Below, piece by piece: positions 10,670-22,224 of a stretch of 64,000 nt of DNA. The DNA comes from Agrostemma githago (Eukaryota; Streptophyta; Magnoliopsida; Caryophyllales; Caryophyllaceae). Both the position numbers and the translations under genes were made by a program. Every line of letters begins with the position of its first letter. Position 1 is the stretch's first letter. The stretch lies in contig OY288242.1 in assembly GCA_958450325.1 (NCBI GenBank), positions 558,001 through 622,000 on the forward strand. The letters are read 5' to 3'. The notes below the pieces were generated by a model, which was not told where the DNA came from, searched no databases, and saw only the letters and a program-made list of their open reading frames with translations.

Positions 10670-10819
10670 ATTAATCAGTATCTACCGAAGATGTCTTAGT
10701 CTAGTGGTTAGGATTAGGTGCTCTGGGACAGTAGGTCTCAGGTTCGAATCCTCCCTCCCCCTATATTGTAATGCGACTAAGTGCGCTCTTCGTTGAACCA
10801 AAAAAATTAATCGGTATCT
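10670..10819 (+). mobile_element. tRNA-derived SINE, copy 4
   Basis: A plus-strand copy, and the best model of the family. It starts CGAAGATGTCTTAG. The A box is near 10701-10711, the B box GGTTCGAATCC is at 10741-10751, then come the core TGCGACTAAGTGCG and a short A-tail ending at 10806. Flanking repeats TTAATC(A/G)GTATCT (10671-10683 and 10807-10819) differ by one base. Confidence 0.85.
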
Positions 10820-11248
10820 GGTTGGATAACTAGTTAGTTTGACACAATTTTATTATTTACATTATTATTATTGTCAAAATATTAAATTGATATTATCGTT
10901 AGAGTCCACGTATAAGTTCGTTGTTAACAGTTAAGACATCGTTAACTTTGTGATAGGGAGTTGATAAATTAAATGGGTGACGAGAGATTATTATTATTAT
11001 TGTAGCTAAATGGGTGATGCATGAGCATGATAGCTACATACATTATGATCAAGGACCATTTATTGTAATTTGCTTGTCACCCATTTGTCAAGAATCAAGG
11101 TGTTGATTGAGAAAGGAAAATTATTATTACTTGAAATATGAATGATGACAATAACTATATACATCATGTAGTACACTATAAAATTCAAAATTCTAATTAA
11201 TTTGAATTATGGTTATTGTCATGTGGGTGCATACAATGTCATGGACAT
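10820..11248. other. Intergenic, no gene seen
   Basis: AT-rich with several ATT/ATTATT runs. No supported feature. Confidence 0.4.
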
Positions 11249-11251
11249 TAA

Positions 11252-11518
11252 GGGGTTGTTTGTTTACTCATTCAATTATCGGAAAGTGCAAGTTCTCAGG
11301 AAGTGTATTTTCAGGGAATTGTTTGGTTGCCTACTTCCCGGGAATTGTCACCTCCTCCATAATGTGGGAAATTACTCACCAAGCCCCCTTGGTGTCCCGC
11401 ATGAAGTCATTTCCCACATGGTAACCAAACAATATTTTTTAATTCCCATGAAATTCAAATTCACGTGAATTTAAAGTTCCCGGTAACTTCATCTTCCCAT
11501 GGTGAACCAAACGAGCCC
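11252..11518. mobile_element. PIF/Harbinger-like MITE, TAA target duplication
   Basis: Ends GGGGTTGTTTGTTT and AACCAAACGAGCCC, flanked by TAA at 11249-11251 and 11519-11521. The interior has paired AAGTT/CCCGG motifs (TACTTCCCGGGAATT, TTCCCGGTAACTTC). Small ORFs inside are chance frames. Confidence 0.75.
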
Positions 11519-11683
11519 TAATAAACTTTGATGATGATGGATATATTATACGAGTAATCAATAATTTGAGAATTTGAACCCAAAGTTGGTCACTTTATTG
11601 GTAGTTTTTATTACCATAAAATTGCTAGTTATTGCAATGGACATAAAAATTAATTACGCATTTTAAACGAACAATAATTATTA

Positions 11684-11889
11684 TGTACAACCGTTGTACC
11701 GTACGATAATAATAAATTTTGTAATTAATGATAAAAAGTGATCATTTTAGGTTAGCTAGTTACCGCCTTTTTTCGTATCAAAAAGTGGTCACTATTTAAC
11801 CTAAAATGGTCACTAAATAACCTAACGTAGTAACTTTTACCAAAAATTCCTAGTTTAAAGGTCTGTTGCACGGTACAACGGTTGTATAG
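11684..11889. mobile_element. Foldback MITE with TGTACAACCGTTGTAC ends
   Basis: The left end TGTACAACCGTTGTACCG is matched in inverse by CGGTACAACGGTTGTAT at the right. The interior repeats AGTGGTCACT / ATTTTAGGTTA in both orientations. Confidence 0.6.
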
Positions 11890-12155
11890 TATATATCTTA
11901 TCAACATAACTATAAATTGGTCTCCTGGCCTGAAAGACCGAGACATAACATAAAAAAATATGGAAATTATACAACTCTCTTTTATCATCATGTGAGTGAT
12001 CACCTAAATCTCTCTAAAAATTTTGTGAAAGAGTAATACACTAGAGTATTAAACAAGATGGATGAAACACAAATAACATGAGAACCATTATATATGTCTT
12101 CATTTAATAAATAATACTTAATCATATACGTATAAAGCATCGTGTAAATCATATA

Positions 12156-12456
12156 CTCCCTCCGATTTTTAATTTTAGCCCCATTGTATTTAGCACATAA
12201 ATTAAGAAAATTTGATAAATTATTGATAAAGAGATAAATGATGATGAAATTTGGTGACTAGACACCAACTAGACATCAAAGTGAAGTGAATATAATGTTA
12301 GTTTAATCAATTCAATGGCATAATGAGTAAATAATAGAAAAGTATAAGGATAATATGGTAATAAATACGGAGTACATGACAAATAAGGAAAGCTAAGCAA
12401 AAATTAAAAACTTGCCAAATAAGGAATACGGGGCAAAAATTAAAAAACGGAGGGAG
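12156..12456. mobile_element. Stowaway-like MITE, family C copy 1
   Basis: TA-flanked, with TIR CTCCCTCCGATTTTTAATTT and its complement at the right. The right target TA is also the start of a TACTCCGTA 9-mer (12457-12465), so the two signals touch. Confidence 0.8.
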
Positions 12457-12700
12457 TACTCCGTATACAATATACTCTCTCCATGGACTCCATTATCTCA
12501 ATGAATAGTTTGCTTTCGACTTATTCTTTCCTCGTGAAATAAAGTGACCGTAACCTATTCATCGAAATGAAAGAAATATTAATTATGTGACGTGTCAAAA
12601 GACTCGGACAATAAAAACTTAAAAACCTCTTATTTCTCAATAACGCATTTCATAACAACGTCGTCCCATATGTACTATACCAGTATACCTAAGAGGCTAA

Positions 12701-13000
12701 GGACTCGCTTGGAATGAGTGTAATTATTCCGGGGTAATAGAGCAAAAATGAACTAGAAATGAATAAGCTTTTTGTTTGGTTGTGACATTTTATGGTGTAA
12801 AAGGGATATGGGGGGAATAATTACCCCATTGGGGGTAATGCATTACTTGGGGGAGAGGGAGTAATAATTCTCCCTCCAAATAAGCTACATTTTCTTAATT
12901 TTCTCCATTTCTGCTTACCATCGTCACCACTTTCCGTCATTTTTTAGTTCATTTTTGCTCTATTACCCCCGAAATAATTACCCGAATTCCAAGCAAGCCC
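12701..13000. mobile_element. PIF/Harbinger-like MITE, TAA target duplication
   Basis: 300 bp, with TAA at 12698-12700 and 13001-13003. Ends GGACTCGCTTGGAAT and ATTCCAAGCAAGCCC. GGGGTAATAGAGC near the left pairs with GCTCTATTACCCCC near the right. A related copy is in a UPF2 intron at 42629-43008. Confidence 0.8.
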
Positions 13001-13031
13001 TAAGACTCTAAGGTTAAGGGCAAATAAAATA

Positions 13032-13240
13032 CTCCCTCCGATTTTTATTTATCTTTCATGTTTCCTTATTGGGCTGAAATACTCTTTCTTCCCTATTTTT
13101 ATTTTGGGCCATCAACATGTGGTTTAGAATTACCCTTACATTTCTCTCTCATTCTTCTTCTCTTTTGAGCCACACATTCCTACACCCTTATTTTTCACCA
13201 AAAAATCAAATGAGAAGATAAATAAAAATTGGAGGAAGCA
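13032..13240. mobile_element. Stowaway-like MITE, family C-related
   Basis: Left end CTCCCTCCGATTTTTATTTA. The right end is degraded (ATAAATAAAAATTGGAGGAA). Another decayed relative ends at 13755 (ATAAATAAAAATCGGATGGAG + TA) and probably starts near 13520. Confidence 0.6.
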
Positions 13241-13755
13241 GGAAAACTTTGGTGACATAAAAAGGGTGATGAAGCACCAAATAGCAGAATCAAATGCCTC
13301 ACTTTATTTTGAGTATATATTGAGTGATGACAAAGGATTTCAAATCTTAGCCATTACTTCATGGCTATTGTTGGTTGTCACCAACTTTGTGATCGAGCTA
13401 TAATATGCCCCTCATCGTATATATTCCTTTGGGAAGCTAACAAGGAAGATACCCTTCATACCCCCTTATTCACCACACCCACACTCTTTTTTATGTTGCT
13501 ATATACGGAGTATTAAAGGGTTACTCTATTACAGTCTTTAGGGTTGTATTTAAGTATTTTTTTGGATTTTTAATCATTTTTTTATTTGCTTTTTTGGTGA
13601 AAAATAAGGGGGTAGGAATGTGTTGATCAAAAGGAAAAAAGGATGAGAGAGAAACGTAAGGATAATTCTAGACCACATGTTGATGACCCAAAATAGAAAT
13701 AAAGATGTTTCAATCCAAAAATGAAACAGGGAAGATAAATAAAAATCGGATGGAG

Positions 13756-15065
13756 TATTTGTTATAAATTTAGAAATTAAAGAATAAATTACACATATAT
13801 CGATTCAATTAATATAAGTATTAATAATTTGTTTTCTCTATTAGATTCTTAGATACTTTGTACAAAATCTAGATTTGTATTTATCATTTTTCTATATTAT
13901 TATTTAAGGTATATTATAACAAATAAATACTACGAGTACTAATATATAGAGTAATTGAATATGTAGGTTTATAGATAAAATTAGTACGAAGTAAAACAAT
14001 TCACAACTTGATCTTTTTTGAGTAGATGTGTAGCTTTGAACTATCGCTTGTTTCGTAGATGTTGTATGTATTTATATTAATGAAATTACTCTTCACCAAG
14101 ATAAATACAAAGTATAATGTGAGATATGATCTATTTGAAACTATTTTCATTATAGTTATTGTAATTTATACGTAGTACGGAGTAATAAACTGTATGTCAA
14201 AGTCAACACCAAATTAAAATTCAACTAAAACAATTTGAACAAAAAGTTGACCAATTTTTTTAAAAAAATACGGAGTATTCACTTTCTGTTATGAAAATAA
14301 GGGGGAGAGAGGGATCGGATGTGAAAATTCAAACTTTAGAAAACTAATTTGGAGGTTTTAAGGGGAAAAAAACGTCAATCAGGTCAAAATAATGAAATTT
14401 AGAATTTGTAAATTGACAAAGAAGATTACTGAGTATCAATTATCCAAAGTATCCGACTCATATTTTGACCCGAATCCAACTTCAACTCCAACTTTGTAGT
14501 AGGAGTGGGCAGTAAAGTTGCAAGTCAACGGCCCACAACTTTTTAGATAGGAAAATATAGTCCTGGGCCACGGACCCTCATCAACTCTTCTGTACCCTCT
14601 TCTATTGCAAGTCAACTATAGGCATTCCTAGAGGTAGTAATTGTCTCACGGGTTGGATTTGGATCGGGTCAAGATGAGTCAGATTATATCGGGTTTGGGT
14701 TATCGGGTCAATATAGTCTCGGGTTAGATCATTATCGGGCTGGCCATTTTCGTGTCAACTGATATGTCGGGTCATATCAAGTTTAATACAGATCATTATC
14801 GGATCTAGTTAATGATATGTTAACGGTATAAAACCACCCTATTACAAATTTACAATCGGAAGAGCTTTCACATAAGCGTGTGCATGCTCTATTGTTAAGG
14901 GGGTCAAAAGATAACATAATATTGCTTACAATATACTCGTAACAATAAAGTAAATTGCTCTTATACGGAGTACACTATATATTACTTTCATTCGAATCAA
15001 TCTTTAAGTTTAATAATTATCTGATTGTCAACTTTATTGAGTTGAGTTGAGTTCGGATTTGGTTC
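13756..15065. other. Intergenic, no gene seen
   Basis: AT-rich. Contains four TACGGAGTA-type words or near relatives (14176-14184, 14269-14277, 14964-14972 exact). There are decayed GGTCGGGT/CGGGTCA segments at about 14640-14830 and 15050-15220. Confidence 0.5.
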
Positions 15066-15378
15066 GTTGGTCATTAGTCATCGGTTATGTCGGGGTAATG
15101 GGTCACAAATCACAATCAAACCGAGTTGGGTCAATTTTGGATCGCTAAATTTTCATTCTCTCGGGTCGGGTTTCGGGTGGGTCAGATCGGTTTATCAGGT
15201 CGGGTCAGCTTTTGCCAACTCTAGACATTCGTTACCACAGTTGAAATTACTATTATACGTTTTTTTAGTTCAAGGATTAAGACTGGCCCATTTAAACGGG
15301 TCACCCACACCGACATCAAAAACCTATATATATACCACACTAATCACACTAATCTATCAGACTATCATCATAAATCAT

Positions 15379-15420
15379 ACTAAGGAGAAGGAGAAGGAGA
15401 AGGAGAAGGAGAAGGAGAAG
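15379..15420 (+). repeat. (AAGGAG)n microsatellite
   Basis: About seven copies of a 6-bp AAGGAG/GAGAAG unit. The frame through it encodes alternating Lys-Glu, but no surrounding gene is supported. Confidence 0.85.
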
Positions 15421-15599
15421 ATCTCCCACAACCACAAGTTTGGTGTTCCAAACCCAACGCCGTCCATCAACTCATCGGAAAAAGGCCAAGAAATGATAAT
15501 AGTGGGTTTATTGATGTTTTGGCGAAAAAAATTGAACACCTTGACTACAGGGCGAGTCCACGTGTGTTAATGGTAGCAAGTGCTACACCATTAGAAAAA

Positions 15600-16240
15600 C
15601 AAACTTAAAGATTCATTACTATTCTATAACATTAATCTCTTATATACTTTGAAAATAAGTCTCATAACAAATTTCGCTCCAGAATGTACGATATATTATT
15701 AAAAAACTGTCCGGAGAAATTAATGAATTTTTTTCTTTACAAACATTCACAATTTTTTACCACGAAATTTTTGATATCGTTTAAATTATTTATTTTGTTT
15801 ATTAAAATAACATATTTTTATTTTTGGAATAATTTTTTTGTGAATTACCATCTATCAAATTTTTTAAGTGAAAAAAATATACAATAAAACTATTTTTTAT
15901 TTGAAAAATACTTCGCAAATGAATTATTTTTCGTCCCAATTATCACAATTTTTTAAAAGAAATTAGTTTTTTCATTATTTTCGTGTATCATTATTACTTG
16001 TGTTATATTTAATCGAGTGATTTTTTTTCTTCTATATTTCACAATATTAATGACATTACAAAGTTATACCTTCCACATGTCCGTAAATCATGCACAAAAT
16101 GTAAACGTTCTAGTGTAAATAGTTGACATAAAAGACGTAATTTTACATCTACAATAAAATGAAAAATTAGTTATTATATAATTTTGCTGCACCATAAAAA
16201 TAATTCTAGATTCACCATAGAATTAACTTGATCAGGAGAA
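15600..16240. other. AT-rich intergenic stretch
   Basis: Very AT-rich with many T runs. No supported gene or element ends. Confidence 0.4.
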
Positions 16241-16241
16241 G

Positions 16242-16574
16242 GTGACGAAAGTTTCAATCTTTATGATTTGGAAGGTGGGTAACTTTCGTAGTTTGTTGGG
16301 ATTCAATGACGGGTTTAACTGTCAAGATCATTGTACAGTGATGAATTCTTCTGATCATATGAATGATCATGAGGGTTTGTTTGGATTTCAAGGGTTTAAC
16401 TCTCAAAACCTTGTTGATGAATTTGGGTTGAATGATTTCTGTGTTACCGAGAATTTTCAGAGTTTGTTGGGATTATTTGATGATGTTTTTCACTGTCAAA
16501 ACAATGCTGAAAGTGGGATGCAATTTGCTGCTGATGTACAGAGTTCGACGGGTTTACAGATTGATGATTCATAA
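16242..16574 (+). pseudogene. Unrecognised 110-codon ORF with internal repeats, possibly a gene remnant
   Basis: I do not recognise this protein. The frame contains repeated modules, FRSLLGFNDGFNCQ, LFGFQGFNSQN and FQSLLGLFDDVFHCQNN, so the ORF arose at least partly by duplication. Asp/Asn/Phe use is protein-like. After the stop, a similar composition continues in another frame to a stop near 16660 (GFEQDEVMEFQGNAQSS), suggesting a frameshifted longer original. No signal peptide or known motif. It could be a decayed gene or a transposon-borne fragment. No splice context was found that would extend it. Confidence 0.3.
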
Positions 16575-16702
16575 CCTTCTGATGAAGTTCGTTGTTGACG
16601 GTTTTGAGCAGGATGAAGTAATGGAGTTTCAGGGTAACGCTCAATCATCCATTACTGTTTGAAGATTATTGTCCTCACAGTCATATTAGTATTATTCTTT
16701 TC

Positions 16703-16961
16703 ATGATCAAAAGACGCAGGTGCGGGCACTTGGGGCACTTGGGACGCTTGGGCATAAATCGGGACCCGGGCCTCGCCCCGCATCGGGAGGTGGGTCCTAC
16801 GGATCTAGTAGGAGCGTCCCAAGCGTGCATATCTAATGATCAAAAGACGCGGGCGCAGGTGCGGGCACTTGGGCACTTGGACGCTTGGGTGCATGGGCGT
16901 AAATCGGGACCCGGGCCCCAGCCCGCATCGGAAGGTGGGTCCTACGGATCTAGTAGGAGCG
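16703..16961. repeat. GC-rich direct repeat, two units of about 133 bp
   Basis: Two tandem units start ATGATCAAAAGACGC at 16703 and 16836. Each contains GCGGGCACTTGGG, AAATCGGGACCCGGGCC, CCCGCATCGG and GGATCTAGTAGGAGCG. They are much more GC-rich than the surroundings. Confidence 0.8.
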
Positions 16962-17330
16962 TACATAATGCGTTCAGTTAAACCAAAAAAAATGTGGATG
17001 GGTGACTAAACTTAGCCAACATGGCGGTCCAACTTGGTTCGACTCATCACATTGAGTACATCGTTGCAGTGGGAGAAGACGACAGATTTTATGAACAAAA
17101 GCTAGCAGCATATCATGATATGCATTACAATATATTTCCTAAAAAAACCATCTTTGATTTTTGTGCTCTCCCACAGTAGACATTGAAAATGAGAATCACG
17201 ATATGAAATTGGGGTGCCCCAAATGACCGATCACCCTAATGCCATGACCGATCACCTTCCCATGGCCAAACCCATGGTGCCCTGGGCTAGCCCAAGGTGC
17301 GCGCCCGACATGCGCTTCGCTCGCCCACGG

Positions 17331-17449
17331 TCCCGATGCGGGCCAGGGCCTGGGGCCCAATTTACGCCCAAGCGTCCCAAGTGCCCAAGTGTCCGCACCC
17401 GCTCCCGCGTCTTTCGATCATTAAATATGCACACGCTTGGGATTGCAAG
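17331..17449. repeat. Inverted copy of the GC-rich 133-bp repeat
   Basis: This is the reverse complement of the unit at 16836-16961 (GATGCGGGCC..., ACGCCCAAGCGTCCCAAGTG, CGCGTCTTTCGATCAT). With the units at 16703-16961 it makes long inverted termini around about 370 bp, as in a small MULE-type or foldback element. No target duplication was found. Confidence 0.65.
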
Positions 17450-17459
17450 TAAGAATTGA

Positions 17460-18073
17460 ACCATTAGAATTGAAGAAATTCTAGCATTTGAGTTAACTTT
17501 TGTTCTTACTCGTGCGAAGAGTGGACATAGAGAAGTAGAATGGCAGCAATGCAACATGAAGCTAGACTAAATGTGTGGTTAATGAGTAGTCGAGTATGAC
17601 TTATTTGGTTAACGACCAACTGGATTATGAAACTGTGAACCGTAAACGAGTAGTCAAGAGTAATACAATTACAAAATTTCAGACCACCTATCAATAATCA
17701 CAAATCACAATATATACACACACAAATCTTCTCGATCACTAACATCCTCAACAAACTAATTTGTACATACGGGATACAATACTGTATATATTATTTATCA
17801 AATTATCTGCCATAACATTAATTACACTCCTAAAGTCCTAATATGTTGAGTAATTTACAATTACAATTACAATTACAATTACAATTCCAACTACTCGACA
17901 GTCGACACCCAATCAAAATCGGTTTCAACTACATAATTAAACTACTAGTCATCAAATGAAGCAACACATACGAGTAATACTTATCATCAAATCCGCTACA
18001 CTTTTTTTGACACCCATATATGATATATCTACCTAAACCTAAATACTGGAGTATCCATTTTGTAGTACACTAA
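17460..18073. other. Intergenic; 3' flank of the PADRE gene
   Basis: No gene seen. There is a TTACAA hexamer microsatellite at about 17855-17886. Confidence 0.5.
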
Positions 18074-19736
18074 TTAAAAGGATAATTTTTTGTACTTACG
18101 TTGGTAATTCAAACCACACATGCCATGAACATTAAAGCAATGCCTATTATCCCGGTCGCCCTCATTCTCCATCACTGCCACCACATTATCCCTTTCCTTG
18201 ACAGCCGGAGTCACGTCCACCACCGCACTGCTGCCATCACCGGTGGTCGACAGGTGTATAATCCGCTCAGCCACTTCAGCATCATCAATACTCTCCTCCA
18301 TTATTTTCTTTACCTAATTAAACCAAGATTAAAAGAAACTCTTAACGTGACCTAATAGAGTAACTTTAAAAATAAAACAAATTCTATCTCCACCTTAGTT
18401 GTTTCATATGAGTGAGGATCCTCTCCATTACTTTCTCTCTGATCTATTACCTCTCACAATCCATTATAATATCATTTCTATTCCTCTTTCATCATCTTAT
18501 AGCATTGATATGAGAACCGTTGGATCGTTTCAAAATAAAATCCGGTCCATTGATGAGTAATGGAGAGGGGTAATGGAAAGAGGTAATGGAGAGGATCTTA
18601 TTCCGTTTCATACTCCCTCTAATTCTTACGAATTGCTACATTTTTTTTGGCATATTCAATTGAGTTGTTACATTCCTATATCAGGTACTCCTTTTTCGGA
18701 CGTTTAAGTCCAAGTTTCACATTCTCATTTTAGTCATTATTTTAATATTAAATAAATATTTTAAAGCGTACTTATTTTCAAAAATATTACTATTTACCCT
18801 ACATTTAATATTAAACAAAAATATATCACTTAACATTTAAACATTCGTACCTTTAATAATAAAGAATTGGAGTCTCACAACTATGGAATATTTTTTGTTT
18901 GGGTCGAGTCTTTTACTTTATTGGTGAGACTCACTAGAGATGATCATGGGCCGTACAGAAATATACAAAAGACCGACCCATGAACCCGTCCCAAACCCGC
19001 TTATCTGTGGGTCAAAATTTCACCCTTAACCCGACTCATATCCAACCCGAACCTTATCACCTCTAAGACTCACCATCCCTACCCACAACTTATTCTTCAT
19101 GAATGAAGCAAATGTTGCGAATTATAAGAATCGGAGGGAATACTTACTATTGCGAGAATTATCATCCAAGCTAAAATAAAGAAATCAATGAAATAAAAAG
19201 GATATTTAAAAATTCCTACCAACCTGAGCCTTAGGAAGCTTGAGTTTAACCCTTGTAGTACCCACAAGAGGAGGAGTATCACCATTATTATTATCGTCAG
19301 AATCAGAGCTTCCATTAGCATCAGTAGATTTGGTGAAGACGGAAAGATCAGAAACCGATCTTTTTGTCATCAACATTCTCAATTCATTACTAAACGTCGT
19401 GGTCGTTGTCGTTGTCGTTGTCGTTGATGAATTCACCCTTCGAAGCGGACTGTTGTTGTTCTTGACATTATTATTATTACCTTTGGTTCTTGGGAATCTG
19501 GGTGGTTCGAAAAGAAGGTAGATTTTCTTTGGTTTTAACTGGAATTCAAGGTCGAGAGGTTTAGCTCTAAGATTAAAACGAAGGAATTCCTCGGAATCGA
19601 GCAGAATATGATCTGGGTAATCTTTGATTATGTCAATAACCTTTGAAGGTGTCTTTAGTTTGAAGAATTCGCCATTGATTTTCATCACTTTTGCTGCTTT
19701 GTTGTTGTTCCCTCCAATTCCAATGTTGTTGCCCAT
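18074..19736 (-). CDS. PADRE (DUF4228) domain protein, two exons
   Basis: Exon 1 is 19224-19736 (171 codons) and exon 2 is 18074-18313 (79 codons plus stop), giving 250 residues. The junction CAG|GTTGGT...TTAG|GTAAAG restores the family motif KLPKAQ-VKKIMEES. The start MGNN has a possible N-myristoylation Gly2. The N-part has the PADRE core (VMKINGEFFKLKTPSKVIDI, PDHILLDSEEFLRFNLRAKPLD, KKIYLLFEPPRF). A Ser/Thr-rich region follows, with a run of about 10 Thr encoded by a GTCGTT microsatellite (about 19396-19427). PADRE genes are known to respond to pathogens and stress; the biochemical role is unknown. The 910-bp intron carries a MITE. A TATA-like word lies at 19778-19785, and a solo LTR in the same orientation begins 260 bp upstream of the ATG. 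Confidence 0.85.
18414..18597. mobile_element. MITE inside the PADRE intron
   Basis: The left arm GGATCCTCTCCATTAC and right arm GTAATGGAGAGGATC are inverted repeats. GTAATGGAGAGG-like blocks are also tandemly repeated at the right end. It lies entirely within the intron 18314-19223. Confidence 0.7.
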
Positions 19737-19995
19737 TATCTATCTATCTATACCTTCAAAACAACGTGACTTCTGATTATAAATACAGATACGTTATAAT
19801 ATTAATACAGTAATAATTAATTAATTAATGATTATGATTATGAGTATGATTACAATTCTCATATAAGATGATTGGATATATTTTGTGTAGTGGGATAAAA
19901 GTGATGGGTTGTGGTGTGTCATGTGTGAAATATTAGAGAGGGGAGATAGGCTTCTAGAATGAGTCAAGTGGTGTGAATGCGTGAAGAGTAAGTCT

Positions 19996-20709
19996 TGTTA
20001 TCACGGTAGTAGTAGAGGTAAGGGAAGAAATGAGATAGATCTTATCTGGACGAAGAACAGAAGCTGTGTCGCGACAAACGTCACTGTCCTAAAGTTGATT
20101 TATGCCCCGTCTGCTACACACGGCCTCAATGGCACTCAACTCCCAGGATTCCACAACTATACCGTAACTTCAGTGTAGGTGAAGAACGGTTGAATACAGT
20201 CAAAAACGCTTGCCAATAACTTAACCGGAACAGAGAGATCAATATATGAAGTATGAAGAAATGAGAGAGTATGTGTATGTTTTCTCTGTGTTCAAAACTG
20301 AAGAGAAGAGAGCATTATATAGTGGAGCAGTGGCATTGGTTCAGTGCACAGCAATAAAGAGCAAGATGGAAACTTGCAGCAATCAGTCTCGGGAATGACA
20401 ACAATCAGTCTTGGAAAGGCAACAAAGACTGACTGAGAAAAAGGAAGCTTCTGGACAAAACAAAAAAATCCGACTACTAAAAATTACCCGCAAGCGGTGC
20501 GCCGCAAGCGGTGCGCCGCAGGCGCTCTACCAAAGCCCGGCTCGTCTCGGCTCGGCGCGCGCGTGTGTGGTGTACATAGTCCTCTCTTGTACACAACTAG
20601 TAGAGTATTAAAGAGGATCATATATAAGCATAGTTTAGTAGTCATAAATGACTCATGTGGGATAGTAATGTCACTTAAATGAGCTTCTTTTGAAGCATTA
20701 ACTCTAACA
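19996..20709 (-). mobile_element. Solo LTR (714 bp) with 5-bp target duplication
   Basis: On the minus strand it begins TGTTAGAG (20709) and ends GATAACA (19996), i.e. TG...CA termini with a short inverted tip. AGTCT is duplicated exactly on both sides (19991-19995, 20710-20714). A TATA-like CTATATAATG lies at 20322-20313 on the minus strand, as expected for a U3 promoter reading toward the PADRE gene. No internal retrotransposon domain is present, so this is the product of LTR-LTR recombination. It is probably Copia-type on length and ends, which is an inference. Confidence 0.88.
20313..20322 (-). promoter_or_regulatory. TATA box of the solo LTR
   Basis: CTATATAATG on the minus strand, about midway in the LTR and followed by a CT-rich stretch (CTCTCTTCTCTTC). 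Transcripts from here would leave the LTR at 19996 and run into the PADRE 5' region. Confidence 0.5.
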
Positions 20710-20715
20710 AGTCTT

Positions 20716-20895
20716 ACTTACGAGGATATATTCGTCACAAATTGATGACGAGTCAAATAATACCACATGATTAGAAATATAAGGTTTGGAAGTAGTACAT
20801 GTGTAGATGTGTTTGTCTTTATCAGTCCAAGTGTGTATTATTATTTGACTTGTCATATATTTTGGACGGATATTCCTCTTCCCGTCACAAAGAAG
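20716..20895. mobile_element. MITE, TGACGGATAT family (I) copy
   Basis: The left arm GATATATTCGTCACAAATTG and the GTCAAATAATA motif are mirrored at the right by TATTATTTGACTTGTCATAT and GGACGGATATTCCTC. It lies right beside the solo LTR. Other copies: 36503-36680, 50600-50935, 51605-51807; partial at about 25660 and 38113. Confidence 0.65.
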
Positions 20896-20899
20896 AATA

Positions 20900-22042
20900 T
20901 GGCTTGTGTGAATATGAAGCTAGGGAAGGAAAAATGAAAAAGTGTTTGTGAAGCTTTTTTATTGGTGGGAGCTTTGGATGTTCAAGCTACTACTCCTATT
21001 ATTAGTAACAACAATTCAAGATCTTATAGCTAGGGAGTATTTGGACATGAGATTATTTATTTACGAAATTACTTTTTCCTAACGCAGCTTTACTCAATCC
21101 TAACGTATTTTTCTTAATAATTCCAAATTTACCCTTCCCATAATTCACCGTTCTCCCAATCAAGAACAACTTTTCTCTCATTTGCATACAACTATTCAAA
21201 CCACGATTCCAAATCGATTACGAGTATTAATTCAGTTAGTGACGAAGTAATCACCGTTTTTCCTAAATTACTTGTTTGATTAGGATAATTACTTTTTCTA
21301 ATCTCTTTAATTGAAATTGAAAGATTAAATTAGGGTTTTTTACTTTTTTTTTTCTTATAATTATCGTTTAGTTGAAATTGGTGGAGTAATTACGGGATCG
21401 ATCATTATCCCTAATTCAATTAATGATAAACTAATGGCCGTTTTCCCTGAATCAATTGTTTGGTTACATTAATTATTTTGTCTAATCAAAATTTAATTGA
21501 TATTGAAAAATTAAATAAATTAGGGTTTAGTTACATTTTTTTCCTAATTATTGTTTAATTGTAATTGGTGGAGTAGATAAGGGTTTAGGGAACGAATTAG
21601 AGGATGGTGGTGGTGGTCACGGTGGTGGTGGTGATGGCCGACGAGTTGGGTAGTCGGATTTGATTAGGTTAAGTTTGGGATTTTTTTAGAGAGAAAATGA
21701 GTATCACTCTTGAGAGTGTTGGGAAATGAAGAGGGCAAATAGGTAAAATGTCGTTAGGATTGAGTAAATGCTCGTTAGGAAAAAGCACGACCCTTTATTT
21801 ATTACTCCTTCTCTTTCATTTACTCTGTACTAACTACTAAGTATGGAGTATTTTTTGACCATGAATATTTTAATTAAGGATAAAAAGTAATCAAGATAGA
21901 GTGAATATTCTTTAGTATTGCACATAATGTGATACTTGGTATATCTTTGGTGGTTCAATTACTCCTATTGAACGTCTATAAAAACACCAATGCTCTTACT
22001 TTGAGTAGAATTTGACGAGAATTGCACCGCTATGTAGTATAT
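20900..22042. other. Intergenic, no gene seen
   Basis: Two diverged copies of a block (TTAATTGAAATTGAAAGATTAAATTAGGG, about 21305 and 21490) show a local duplication of about 190 bp. A GGTGGTGGT run is at about 21605-21640. No ORF is supported. Confidence 0.5.
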
Positions 22043-22044
22043 TA

Positions 22045-22224
22045 TTCCCTCCGTTCCAATGAATTGTTTGTTTTTACTTTTGGCACCAAGGGCAAGAGAT
22101 GTGGAATCAACCTCATGAAAAATGTCAAATTACATATAAAAAACATTCTTAAAATAGAAAGGCAAACAATTCATTGAGACGGTCCAATATGGAATAGGCA
22201 AACAATTCATTGGAACGGAGGGAG
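22045..22224. mobile_element. Stowaway-like MITE, family A copy 3 (inverted)
   Basis: TA-flanked. The duplicated CAAACAATTCATTG block is at the right end, so it is inverted relative to copies 1, 2 and 4. Confidence 0.8.

Noticed and set aside
10684..10806. tRNA gene (A and B boxes present)
   Set aside because: No cloverleaf or acceptor stem. The A-tail, target duplications and several diverged copies show it is a SINE.
15067..15570. 167-codon plus-strand ORF
   Set aside because: It runs through decayed CGGGT repeats and the AAGGAG microsatellite (KEKEKEK). There is no conserved segment or splice context.
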